Positions 44,994 through 58,072 of a DNA stretch of 64,000 nt are shown here, one piece after another. The position numbers and the translations under genes were made by a program. Each line of letters starts with the position of its first letter. Position 1 is the first letter of the stretch. The notes beneath the pieces were generated by a model. It was not told the DNA's origin. It made no database searches and worked only from the letters and a program-made list of their open reading frames with translations. Source of the stretch: Deinandra increscens subsp. villosa (Eukaryota > Streptophyta > Magnoliopsida > Asterales > Asteraceae); assembly GCA_039602395.1 (NCBI GenBank), contig JBCNJP010000017.1:89540182-89604181 (forward strand). The letters are read 5' to 3'.

Positions 44994-47900
44994 TGTAACA
45001 CCCCAAAATTTTATGACTTAGATTATATACGTGTGCTATATTTGTTAAGTAGCTGAAATACGTGTGATATAATATATATGCGTATAATAGAGAAACGTCA
45101 CTATTCACGTACAAATATTCGACACGACATTTGAGGAAACGTCAAGGGGCGAAATTATAGAATATAATAGGTAACGAAAAATAAAGATCGTGGGCGCAGA
45201 CGGATCTGAGATCCAAGTTATAACGAAGCGGGAAAACGCGAAATAGTGATTTAGGCCCGGTTTGTAATAAACCTTATTTATGCTCGAACGTCACTAAAAT
45301 AATACCGAGACGAAAGTAGAATATCAGGTATTATTAAATACTTGATTTATAATCGTTATAAAATATATTTGCGATGTTCGGCACGAAAAACGGTGGAATC
45401 GGTAACCATTGCTGTTACGCGATAATAACCGAAATTAATTCGGTTAACCAGTCGAGATGATTATAACGCCCCGGCAAAATATAAATAATTATTATAATTA
45501 AGTATTTCGGTCAGGAGGATGTATTCGGTCTGTGAAACGGCCGCGATCGCTACGCCGATTGAACACGCGCGTATACCGTGTAGTTAATAAATATTCACCG
45601 GTTTGTGTTATAACCGAAAAATAAGTATTACGAGTATATCTTTAGACTTCCGTAGTATTTTAGATATTCGGGAATTTTTATAAACTGTTAATATTATTTT
45701 ACGGATTTAGAATACGGGTATAATGCCTACTCATTAAATACAATACCTTATTATAAGATTACTTGATCGTTACTTTTCAATTTCTACCTGTCAAAAAAAT
45801 TTAAGATGATTCATCAAATAGGAACAATACTCATCTACGTACGTGTGTGTATGTCTTCAATTTATGTTGAATATAAATACAAACATTCACAATACAATTG
45901 AAACACACAAAATCAGTACAAGACAAAAGAAAGAATAAGAGAGAGAGAGAGAGAGTTTACGTACACATTCTCCCCCCCCCCCCCCTCCGTCCGAATCCGG
46001 CAACAGCGGCCAAACCAGCGCCCTCGTTTTTCTTCCGCCCGGCGACATTCTCTCTCTCGGTTGTTATGCCAGCGACCCTTCTTGTCCCTCTCTCTCGATC
46101 CTCCGGCTAAGCTTCCTCCTCCCCCCTCCACTTTCGGTTTTCCGGCAACCATGAACCCAGCGAGAACGAAGGCGAGCAGCAGCAGAACTCCGGCGACCTG
46201 CTGCCCTCGTTTCTCCGGCCGACAGCACCTTCGCGACGGACCTCTGATCGGTCTCGTCCCTCTTCCTCCGGCGATGTAACCAGCAGCAGCAGCAGCAGCA
46301 CTCGACCGCCCTTGTTCGAAACCCGACGCTCACAGCTCTCCCTCTCCCCGTTCGAACCTAAACCCAGCCCCGGCCACCCCTACGACCTTCTTCTTCGATG
46401 AAATCCGGCGACTACAACCCAGCGGAAACGGCTCACAGTGAGGTTGATGGGTGTTATTTCATGTGGTTAAAGTTCTTGATGTTCATGGTGGTGCTAGGCG
46501 GTTGGAGATGGTGGCTGTGAGTGACGGCGGTGGCGAACCGCCGGACAACCGGTGAACGGTGGTCGCAATAGTTGGAGGATGACGGTAACAGTAAAGATGA
46601 TGGTGGTTGCTTTGAACTTGCGTGAACTTAAAACCCGGTTTACCGTCCATTCTTTCGGTTGAGTTTCGATAACGCTTGGTTGATGACGGGTGATAACGGC
46701 AACGTCAGTGGATACTCGGGATGGCGGTGAACGGCGGCGGTGATTGGCGGTTGTCAACGGCAATCGTAGGAGGTCGTAATACGAGCTAGAAAACGAGACG
46801 ACGAGTTAACCCATTTACACTTTCGGGCGACGTTTCGGTGGCGTAACGATGTCTAAACGACAAACCGACAACGGGGAAATGCTCGTGGCGAGAAACTAGT
46901 TGGAAAGGACTATTCTTTTGTCAAAAAACGGACAACCTTATTATTTGGTTATTTTGGACTCGTCTCACGACCCGTCAAAGAGGTAATCACGTTAATATTT
47001 GTTATTATTACAAATATAATTGTTAAGTTAAAGTTTATATTAAATCATAATAGAACGGGATAAATGATATATATTTAACGAATAAATATATATATATATA
47101 TATATAATTATTAATCAGTTTTATTTAATAAAATTGATTTACAAAGATTTTGTATTTAAATATTAAATATATAAATGTATATATATATATATTTAATATA
47201 AAAGTTAACGATAATTATAAAGTAATTATCGGGTTAAAGAATGTTAATATATATATTAAAAAAATATATATAAAGTGTTAATGTTAAAGTTAGGGTTTTC
47301 TAGACACTGTTCTGTCAAAACCAAGCAAACGGTAATGAACCAAGCTTTGAAATTTTAATTTTAAAGCATGTTATAAAATGTTATAACGGATAATACCCTA
47401 AGTCAGTTTTGAATAAAAATGGATTTTTATAAAGAAATGAGGAAAATGGAAAATTAGGGTTTCGGAATATGGTTATTTAATATAAAATAATCTGAAGGGT
47501 ATGGAGACTTGATTTTTTTGACATGGAACTATGTTTATATATATAATAAGTATATATAAAGCCGAAATGGATAAATGGTAAAGTATTTAAGATACCGAGT
47601 TAATCGGATATTTAGAAGTTCACGCGGACCGGAAGGGTAGACGCCTGTACACTGGGATTTCTGGCAAAAGCGAGGGTGTCGCATAAATCCCAACTGGGAA
47701 ATGGCATCCCTCACTGGGCGATCCCGGAGTGAGCGTTTACTTATAGGAATACGTGTCTTCATATTATTAACAAAAGAAAAGAATGATGGCCTAAAGGACA
47801 TTTTGGTCATTTTGACCTTTAAAAAGAATAAACTTAATAACTAAGTATTATTAAGTTAATAAAGAGTTAAAATAAACATAGAAAGTGTTTATTATATTAA

Positions 47901-49153
47901 ACCTTGCGTTAACACCGTACAATACGCGATTAGGTTTAATTGGAAGGCATTGAGGAGATTTTCTCTGAATTAACTGCTTAAGAGAATAAGGTGAGTTCTA
48001 TGAGCCCACTTTTAAATGTTTTAAATGTTTTAATGTTTTCGGGCTGATATACATTCAATGATACATATTCAACTGTTTACTTGAAAAGTATTTGAGATGC
48101 CTTTACTTGTTTTGTGTTGATACACATACGTGAAAAAGTTATAATACTTATAACTGTTTTAAAGTTATTATTACCTGTTATTACTCTTTTCGGGAAGGTT
48201 ATAATGAACGGGTAATAAAGAAGTTAAACTTTTAAAGAAAAGTTTCAAAAGAGGAAAATGAGTTTTTGAGGATAAAGGAAATGACCCTTGGGGTTATTTT
48301 AAAGAAGTTTTAATCTAAGCACAGATTGTCTGGTAAGAGGGGGGTTGTACAATCCAAGCAGTGGAAATGAAGCCACTGGAGTAACGACGGTTACTCAAGA
48401 GGTCGGGAGGCGACGGCCAACCGAAAGGGGCTAAAGTAGTCCCAGAGGATAGACAATGCTTAGTAAAAAGAGGTTTTGCTTATAATGTTTCGTATGACTT
48501 TATTATACGTAATGATTATTTGCACAGAGGATGGGTCCCGGAGACCCTAGGTATTTTAGAGTATTAAATGATTTTTAATACTGATGAGTTAAACGTTTTG
48601 GTATAATCCTGTTATGCTTTATACCTGTTAAATGTTTATAAAGAAGGGGCCGTTAGGCCCAAATGTTTGAGGTATGTTTTAGAGTATTAAATGATTTTTA
48701 ATACTGAATGTTTAAATGTTTTGGTATAATCCTGTCATGTTTTATACCTACTAAATGTTTATAAAGAAAGGGGCCGTTAGGCCCAAATGTTTGAAGTAAC
48801 CTTTCAAGGAAAGGTAAAAGTTTTAAATACTTAGAACTCACCAGCGTAAGCTGACATTTAAAAGCATGTATGTCAGGTATCGGTGATGTTTAAAGTAGCA
48901 AGAGAAGGGCTCTAGCAAAGGCATATTAGATGGGCAAGCTATCAGGAAAGACTCGATAGTAGACTGGCATAGCTATAGATAAGGTCTAGTTATAGATTAT
49001 GTTGTTATCTTCCTTACTGTTGTAACTTGAGATATATATATAAATGAAAAGTTTTTAATTTCCGCTGCTTAGTTATCTCTGTTGTACCATGTGTTCATGA
49101 GTAAATCCGACACGTGACCCCTCCTAGAGCCAAGACTGGGAGTGGGCGTCACA
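44994..49153 (+). repeat. Element D 5' LTR
   Basis: It contains a GC-rich patch with CCCC and AGC repeats (45,970-46,760), a TA-rich stretch (47,085-47,260), and a 123-bp tandem duplication (48,554-48,676 and 48,677-48,799). Both duplicate units carry the hairpin GTATTAAATGATTTTTAATAC-type sequence and GGGGCCGTTAGGCCC. Short frames in the GC patch occur on both strands and are not supported as genes. Confidence 0.92.
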
Positions 49154-52100
49154 AGTTGGTATCAGAGGCTTGGTTTAAGAGATTTAGATACTAGCACGGT
49201 ATCTAGACTTAAACTAGGACTCTTGGTAAACAAAGTAAGGTAAGATAGGGAATGTAAATGCCAGTCAGGATAGTCATGCCCATAGGAAAAATGTTGCACG
49301 AGGAACATAGGAGGTAGAACTTGGGGTATGCAAGTACGGAGAATACTCGATTGCAATTAGCTACTGCAATTTGGTATTTCACCCAAATGAACATATCATA
49401 GGTTCTAACTGTTATGTGGCCTAGTGCGGGGTAGGTTAATTGACAGTGAGATACGTGGTCAATAACTTGTATAGAATGCCTAGAGAAAGGTAGTTTTAAA
49501 GGACCGGTTTTAAAATTTCCGGTAAAGAATAAAAGGAATAGTATGAACACCAGGGATGACTGTGATAAGAATAACTGGGTTTTGAACGCATCATAATTAT
49601 ATAAGTGCACGTATATAATTATCATGAATTCAAAATTTGGAGACTTCACGTCACATGAGTTCTAAAGTGTCAGACTATTTTGATCGTAAGATCAGAAGAT
49701 TAGAAATCATAGTCATGATAGGAATGCGAATAGGACATCTGATATGAAATCTGATGTCAGTAAAGACGAGTACCTCCAGCAAAGAAATGAAAGCCGTTAT
49801 GTTAGAAATAGTGGCAGAAGCATTGAAGGTTACGTTTCTATCGATTGTTAATCAATTTCCGGAAGCTTTGACGAGGAGAATGTCCAATAAAGCGACCGCT
49901 AGTGGAGCTAGTCCCGAGGAAGCTTCTGGTAGAAATAGACTCCCGATGAAAGGCATATGAAAACGGTACGAGGATGAAGAAGGTCTTGAAGACAATGACG
50001 ATAGATTCCACAAGAAGGCTAAGGGAGCTTCTGAACAAAGAAGGCCAATATGCCAGATGTGCGAGAAACGTCATCATAGGAATTACATTGAAGAACTCAG
50101 GAACCGTTGAAGATGAAAAGAGGTGTAGACAAGCCTAGGATGTCACCTTAAGCAAGGAAACTGTAGACGTGATAGACGCTGTCACGGTAAAGTAGAAATG
50201 AGAATTACTATGGCAAGAATAGTGGAAACGACGTTCCAAGCTACGTTGTTACCTTCAGAGAGGTCGGAAGGCTCGAAGCAGAAATTGTTTAAAGTTAAGA
50301 AGAATGACAAAGGTTACCACAAGATGGATTGAGAATCCACAAGCTTAGGAATATGGAGATCGAGAGTAGGCTAAGAAGAACTTACGTCCTAAAGGGATAT
50401 TGTTTCTTCAAATGGCAGGATGAAAGCACACGATGATTGGATGAGCTACACGAAGAAGAATTCCAACATAAGGAGAGGAAAAGCATTGTCAAGGAATCCC
50501 GTAGTCAAGCTACCTTAGACAGCTTAGTACTACGTCTTCCTTAGGACAAATGCAAAAGCTATCAAGCTAGATGACCTCAAGAAAAATGTTGATACGCGGA
50601 CGAGCCTGACGATTCGATATTAGCAGCAATTGCAAACTTAGAAGTCTGAATTCGATATTAGGAATTGTCACACAGTGTATTGCACCAATGCAAGTAAATG
50701 ATCAGTATTTGACAAATGTTCTTCTTAAGATCAATGTCAAAGCTAGAGATAACGATAGATAAACTGAGACGTTGAATGAATTGACTCGCGAGATGCTACG
50801 CGGAAGAAGACTCGACTTCATATGCTAAGATCGTGATGGCTTGGCGGTAAAGATCACAAAACAAGGAAAGTACATGGGTCAAGAGGTAAGTCATACTCAA
50901 CGTATGCCATTGACTCAGAGGTGAACTTAAGAAGCTGAAGAACGTACGGCGACGCACCAATTTCCAAACGAATTATTCAGAAGGTCCAAATGAGCAGCCC
51001 GTCAGATCAAGAAATGGAGTTCCATAAATCAATTCGACGCCAGAGAGCAAACGCTAGCAGCAAGCAACGCCCGAAGCAACGACGCCAGAAGCAATAAGCA
51101 TTGTACCAGTTATCTCCAACAGAAGCCATAAGATTTCTTTAGACCAAATATATCACCTTAGGATACTCCAGCAATTTCAAGACAAAGGATGGAAGCCAAG
51201 GATATGCATAGACTGCAAGAAGAAAGCGGTCAGTAAGAATGCAGATATCCTGTGTTAAGGATCAACAAACTATTCAAACTAACTACAAGGAGCAAGACGA
51301 TTCCTCAAGAAGTAATCTGAAACCAGATTAGCGCCAGGTCGCCAGCCAAAGAAGTAAGAATGAGCTATAATAAGAGGATGACTTTTCGGAAGCAAAATAA
51401 TCATTACAAGTGATTAGTAGTGTTGATTAAAATGACGAACGCTCCTTCAATCCCAGAAATCTCATAACTGAGCATGCTGACAAATGACATTCTAAAGTTC
51501 TCAAGGATGATGAAGAATGCGTAAGGCATTGGAAGGAAGTAGCAAACGGATTAACTTTGGGCATCGGTACGATACATTACCGATTAGGCCTAATGGAAAA
51601 AGGAAATTGCAGGAAAAGTGTTTACACTCAAGAGATGCAAACACCAAACGAGGTTGTACGCAGAATGTCCGAATTAGTTATTTAAGTAAGTAATAGATAG
51701 TCATGAATTATACTAATTTTGTTGCGGTTAGAATAATAATATCACCCTACACCAGACTAGAAATAGTACGCCTCTAGTTGTATCAAGGGTGTGGTGGATA
51801 CGCCGCTGGTACATCCTATATATATACACCTAAGGTACAACCAGAAGTGGCACTAGAATTAGCCTCGTGCAGGTAGATATTACGGGCCACAGTGGAAAAC
51901 GAATAAGTAGCATTCATGAATACATATCACTTACTAACAAGTGACTGAGGGACTATTGATGTCCAGAAGAGAAGTTCAAATCTTATAGCATACGGATAAA
52001 TGTTTAAAGTACGCAGAAGGTTAAAGCAGAATGAAAGAAGCTTCGCGATAAATTTCAACTTTAGAAAATTCGAAGCATATGCTGGTGGGATTCATAATTA

Positions 52101-52547
52101 GGCTACCCTATATAGCTGAAGAGTTATGACACCACCTAGATAATGTGTGACTGATAAAAGAAAGAGTTCCTTTATTTTGAGAGGCGTATTCTCCCAAATC
52201 GTTAGCTAGACTGTTCGTTAGGGATACGTTCCTAAGAGTACTAGCATCAGTTATAGAAATGTGGTTCACATTTAAATTGTGAACAAGACTTCGTGAATAG
52301 AATAGTTAAAGTATTACCTTATAGGTAATAAAGATAAATGATAGATTGTCATAAAAGTTTGTTACGATGTTAAAATCGTAGCCTAGGAACCAAGTGGTTC
52401 ATAAGATATGGATGCATTAGATGCATAGAAAAGTTTCTGGATTAATCCGGGAAAAGAAAGAAAGGTGAAAAGGTAATGAACTCATTGTGAGTTAAATCAA
52501 AGTTTGAGCAGGTTTCGAGGACGAAACCTTTTTAAGGGGGGTAGAGT
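49154..52547 (+). pseudogene. Element D interior: eroded gypsy gag-pol
   Basis: The primer site lies at 49,157-49,169. Near 50,041-50,085 a knuckle-like RPICQMCEKRHHRNY survives from Gag. Around 51,190-51,320 the reading RICIDCKKKAVSKNADI, stop, then LQGARRFLKK mirrors RMCIDYRELNKLTVKNRYP and LQGSSFYSKI in F's RT. TNAPSI and LTNDILKFS further on echo TNAP and FIDDILIYS. Stops and shifts occur every few dozen codons. The segment is shorter than a usual gypsy interior (about 5 kb), and I could not place integrase. The last bases before the 3' LTR keep the conserved FRGRN-like end (TTTCGAGGACGAAACC). Confidence 0.7.
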
Positions 52548-55500
52548 TGTAACACCCCAAAATTTTATGACTTAGATTATATACGTGTGCTATATTTGTT
52601 AAGTAGCTGAAATACGTGTGATATAATATATATGCGTATAATAGAGAAACGTCATTATTCACGTACAAATATTCGACACGACATTCGAGGAAACGTCAAG
52701 GGGCGAAATTATAGAATATAATAGGTAACGAAAAATAAAGATCGTGGGCGCAGACGGATCTGAGATCCAAGTTATAACGAAGCGGGAAAACGCGAAATAG
52801 TGATTTAGGCCCGGTTTGTAATAAACCTTATTTATGCTCGAACGTCACTAAAATAATACCGAGACGAAAGTAGAATATCAGGTATTATTAAATACTTGAT
52901 TTATAATCGTTATAAAATATATTTGCGATGTTCGGCACGAAAAACGGTGGAATCGGTAACCATTGCTGTTACGCGATAATAACCGAAATTAATTCGGTTA
53001 ACCAGTCGAGATGATTATAACGCCCCGGCAAAATATAAATAATTATTATAATTAAGTATTTCGGTCAGGAGGATGTATTCGGTCTGTGAAACGGCCGCGA
53101 TCGCTACGCCGATTGAACACGCGCGTATACCGTGTAGTTAATAAATATTCACCGGTTTGTGTTATAACCGAAAAATAAGTATTACGAGTATATCTATTAG
53201 ACTTTCGTAGTATTTTAGATGTTCGGGAATTTTTATAAACTGTTAATATTATTTTACGGATTTTGAATACGGGTATAATGCCTACTCATTAAATACAATA
53301 CCTTATTATAAGATTACTTGATCGTTACTTTTCAATTTCTACCTGTCAAAAAAGTTTAAGATGATTCATCAAATAGGAACAATACTCATCTACGTACGTG
53401 TGTGTATGTCTTCAATTTATGTTGAATATAAATACAAACATTCACAATACAATTGAAACACACAAAATCAGTACAAGACAAAAGAAAGAATAAGAGAGAG
53501 AGAGAGAGTTTACGTACACATTCTCCCCCCCCCCCTCCGTCCGAATCCGGCAACAGCGGCCAAACCGGCGCCCTCGTTTTTCTTCCGCCCGGCGACATTC
53601 TCTCTCTCGGTTGTTATGCCAGCGACCCTTCTCGTCCCTCTCTCTCGATCCTCCGGCTAAGCTTCCTCCTCCCCCCTCCACTTTCGGTTTTCCGGCAACC
53701 GTGAACCCAGCGAGAACGAAGGCGAGCAGCAGCAGAACTCCGGCGACCTGCTGCCCTCGTTTCTCCGGCCGACAGCACCTTCGCGACGGACCTCTGATCG
53801 GTCTCGTCCTTCTTCCTCCGGCGATGTAACCAGCAGCAGCAGCAGCACTCGACCGCCCTTGTTCGAAACCCGACGCTCACAGCTCTCCCTCTCCCCGTTC
53901 GAACCTAAACCCAGCCCCGGCCACCCCTACGACCTTCTTCTTCGATGAACTCCAGCGACTACAACCCAGCGGAAACGGCTCACAGTGAGGTTGATGGGTG
54001 TTATTTCATGTGGTTAAAGTTCTTGATGCTCATGGTGGTGCTAGGCGGTTGGAGATGGTGGCTGTGAGTGACGGCGGTGGCGAACCGCCGGACAACCGGT
54101 GAACGGTGGTCGCAATAGTTGGAGGATGACGGTAACAGTAAAGATGATGGTGGTTGCTTTGAACTTGCGTGAACTTAAAACCCGGTTTACCGTCCATTCT
54201 TTCGGTTGAGTTTCGATAACGCGTGGTTGATGACGGGTGATAACGGCAACGTCAGTGGATACTCGGGATGGCGGTGAACGGCGGCGGTGATTGGCGGTTG
54301 TCAACGGCAATCGTAGGAGGTCGTAATACGAGCTAGAAAACGAGACGACGAGTTAACCCATTTACACTTTCGGGCGACGTTTCGGGGGCGTAACGATGTC
54401 TAAACGACAAACCGACAACGGGGAAATGCTCGTGGCGAGAAACTAGTTGGGAAGGACTATTCTTTTGTACAAAAACGGACAACCTTATTATTTGGTTATT
54501 TTGGACTCGTCTCACGACCCGTCAAAGAGGTAATCACGTTAATATTTGTTATTATTACAAATATAATTGTTAAGTTAAAGTTTATATTAAATCATAATAG
54601 AACGGGATAAATGATATATATTTAACGAATAAATATATATATATATATATATAATTATTAATCAGTTTTATTTAATAAAATTGATTTACAAAGATATTGT
54701 ATTTAAATATTAAATATATAAATGTATATATATTTAATATAAAAGTTAACGATAATTATAAAGTAATTATCGGGTTAAAGAATGTTAATATATATATTGA
54801 AAAATATATATAAAGTGTTAATGTTAAAATTAGGGTTTTCTAGACACTGTTCTGTCAAAACCAAGCAAACGGTAATGAACCAAGCTTTGAAATTTTAAAG
54901 CATGTTATAAAATGTTATAACGGATAATACCCTAAGTCAGTTTTGAATAAAAATGGATTTTTATAAAGAAATGAGGAAAATGGAAAATTAGGGTTTCGGA
55001 ATATGGTTATTTAATATAAAATAATCTGAAGGGTATGGAGACTTGATTTTTTTGACATGGAACTATGTTTATATATATAATAAGTATATATAAAGCCGAA
55101 ATGGATAAATGGTAAAGTATTTAAGATACCGAGTTAATCGGATATTTAGAAGTTCACGCGGACCGGAAGGGTAGACGCCTGTACACTGGGATTTCTGGCA
55201 AAAGCGAGGGTGTCGCATAAATCCCAACTGGGAAATGGCATCCCTCACTGGGCGATCCCGGAGTGAGCGTTTACTTATAGGAATGCGTGTCTTCATATTA
55301 TTAACAAAAGAAAAGAATGATGGCCTAAAGGACATTTTGGTCATTTTGACCTTTAAAAAGAATAAACTTAATAACTAAGTATTATTAAGTTAATAAAGAG
55401 TTAAAATAAACATAGAAAGTGTTTATTATATTAAACCTTGCGTTAACACCGTACAATACGCGATTAGGTTTAATTGGAAGGCATTGAGGAGATTTTCTCT

Positions 55501-56688
55501 GAATTAACTACTTAAGAGAATAAGGTGAGTTCTATGAGCCCACTTTTAAATGTTTTAAATGTTTTAATGTTTTCGGGCTGATATACATGCAATGATACAT
55601 ATTCAACTGTTTACTTGAAAAGTATTTGAGATGCCTTTACTTGTTTTGTGTTGATACACATACGTGAAAAAGTTATAATACTTATAAGTGTTTTAAAGTT
55701 ATTATTACCTGTTATTACTCTTTTCGGGAAGGTTATAATGAACGGGTAATAAAGAAGTTAAACTTTTAAAGAAAAGTTTCAAAAGAGGAAAATGAGTTTT
55801 TGAGGATAAAGGAAATGACCCTTGGGGTTATTTTAAAGAAGTTTTAATCTAAGCACAGATTGTCTGGTAAGAGGGGGGTTGTACAATCCAAGCAGTGGAA
55901 ATGAAGCCACTGGAGTAACGACGGTTACTCAAGAGGTCGGGAGGCGACGGCCAACCGAAAGGGGGCTAAAGTAGTCCCAGAGGATAGACAATGCTTAGTA
56001 AAAAGAGGTTTTGCTTATAATGTTTCGTATGACTTTATTATACGTAATGATTATTTGCACAGAGGATGGGTCCCGGAGGCCCAAGGTATTTTAGAGTATT
56101 AAATGATTTTTAATACTGATGAGTTAAACGTTTTGGTATAATCCTGCTATGCTTTATACCTGTTAAATGTTTATAAAGAAGGGGCCGTTAGGCCCAAATG
56201 TTTGATGTATGTTTTAGAGTATTAAATGATTTTTAATACTGAATGTTTAAATGTTTTGGTATAATCCTGTCATGTTTTATACCTACTAAATGTTTATAAA
56301 GAAAGGGGCCGTTAGGCCCAAATGTTTGAAGTAACCTTTCAAGGAAAGGTAAAAGTTTTAAATACTTAGAACTCACCAGCGTAAGCTGACCTTTAAAAGC
56401 ATGTATGTCAGGTATCGGTGATGTTTAAAGTAGCAAGGGAAGGGCTCTAGCAAAGGCATATTATATGGGCAAGCTATCAGGAAAGACTCGATAGTAGACT
56501 GGCATAGCTATAGATAAGGTCTAGTTATAGATTATGTTGTTATCTTCCTTACTGTTGTAACTTGAGATATATATATAAATGAAAAGTTTTTAATTTCCGC
56601 TGCTTAGTTATCTCTGTTGTACCATGTGTTCATGAGTAAATCCGACACGTGACCCCTCCTAGAGCCAAGACTGGGAGTGGGCATCACA
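52548..56688 (+). repeat. Element D 3' LTR
   Basis: 4,141 bp, colinear with 44,994-49,153, including the GC-rich patch (53,525-54,320) and the 123-bp duplication (56,089 and 56,212). Differences are scattered substitutions and small indels, for example one CAG unit fewer near 53,840 and a shorter TA tract near 54,730. Confidence 0.92.
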
Positions 56689-56693
56689 TATAC

Positions 56694-58072
56694 TTTCGCG
56701 AACTGGGGTTCTGAACCCGAAAGTCGCGAAATTGATTGAATCGCCTTTTAAATATGTTTAGTCGATTTGGATCCACTAAACATAATCCGATTCAACATAA
56801 TTGATTGAATTATCTTCCGTGCATATTCGGCCCAACCACATTTAATTTTGTCATGGATTCGTTATGGTTTGGCCCATTAGGCCATGTGTTTTGTTTTGGA
56901 TTGGCCCACTTTTACTGGGTTCAAAGTTGTAATTATTTAAAATAGAATAGTTTTATTTTAATTTTTTTCGCTCACCTTCGCCTGGACGAACGAGACGAGC
57001 TCGATACAAAGACCCATTTGAGATCATCCCTTTATGGGATTTTCGGAAATGGCTAAAAGTCAAAACGAGACCGACGCTTCCCGATGACACGCAGGAGCTT
57101 GTTGTAGCCAGTGGGAGCAACTAAGTCGATCAGGGAGTTTTCTATTCTCGTGGTTGATTTACTTTTATGTCCCTTGCCCTTATTCAATATTGTCATAGGC
57201 TCTGACAATATCGAAGCCCCTGCATGGCCGGATATGTACATGTGTGTTTGCTTGTTTTTGGTTGCTTGTCTTAATTTGATTAACGCGCCAACTAAAAATC
57301 CAAACTTAGTTTTATCAATATAAAACTAATTTTTCAATCGATTAAATAAAAGTCCTAATTTTATTACGACTTCACAAATTTAATAACCAATTTAATTCGA
57401 CATTAAAGTCGGGTTTTTCGATAATGTAATCGAACGTTATTAAAATTGGTTATCGTCTTGCGACACATAGATAATTAATACTTAGGTTATTTAAATGATC
57501 GTCCAGAGTGAGATAGGATTCATAAAATTAATCGTCACATTTAATATTAAAATATGACCTAATAATCCTATCTGGTAAGCCTAAAAACCGGTAGTCTATG
57601 CCATCCTATGTCAAGTCTAACTTGGAACATATTGACCGATGCATCCGTGTTGGAGTATTTCAACACCGCACGTGGTGTTTGGGGTATCTTCCGAGGTGAG
57701 CGTATTGGAGTATTTCAACACCGTACGCGCACGCTGACCACTTAGGACAACTACTATTTTCTTTACACGCACCTTTGGTATTGGAGTATTTCAACACCGT
57801 ACCTCTGGTCGGCTTGTAAACAAAATGGGCATAGATGGGGCTAAACGTATTTCGTTGATCCGTTCGCGAAAGCCCCATAACGGGAGTTGTGATAGTAGAC
57901 TCACAAGTGACAATCGTTGTCCGTTTGGCTACTTAGAAATTTTGAAAGCACTTTACGCTGTCTGGAGAAATTGTCTAACTAACTGAATTCCCAATTCCTA
58001 TTCAAGATTTGCTTGCCATCCTTGAATACGAATCAAACATCGAAACACTAAAACATTTGCCTGTTGTTTCAG
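56694..58072 (+). other. Element E leader (after D), with a thrice-repeated 19-mer
   Basis: Non-coding leader between primer site and Gag. TTGGAGTATTTCAACACCG occurs exactly at 57,650, 57,705 and 57,781; the first copy is preceded by GTG and can fold (GTGTTG with CAACAC). TTGTTTCAG just before the Gag ATG looks like a splice acceptor, so the leader may be spliced (inference). Confidence 0.65.

Larger units (their letters stand above)
44994..56688 (+). mobile_element. Element D: LARD-like gypsy derivative with 4.15-kb LTRs, inside E
   Basis: LTRs 44,994-49,153 and 52,548-56,688 (4,160 and 4,141 bp), TGTAACACCCCAAAA...TCACA. TSD TATAC at 44,989-44,993 and 56,689-56,693. Primer site TGGTATCAGAGGC at 49,157 and purine tract AAGGGGGGTAGAG before the 3' LTR put it on the plus strand. 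The LTRs differ by only about 1% in the parts I compared, yet the 3.4-kb interior contains just ruined gag-pol sequence. It was probably mobilised in trans while already defective. Confidence 0.92.

Noticed and set aside
45898..46763. ORFs in a GC-rich patch, repeated at 53,386-54,310
   Set aside because: Both copies are in the LTRs of element D. Frames are short, on both strands and low-complexity; there is no domain.
57650..57805. CRISPR-like spacing of a repeated 19-mer
   Set aside because: Only three units with unequal spacers, inside a plant retrotransposon leader.
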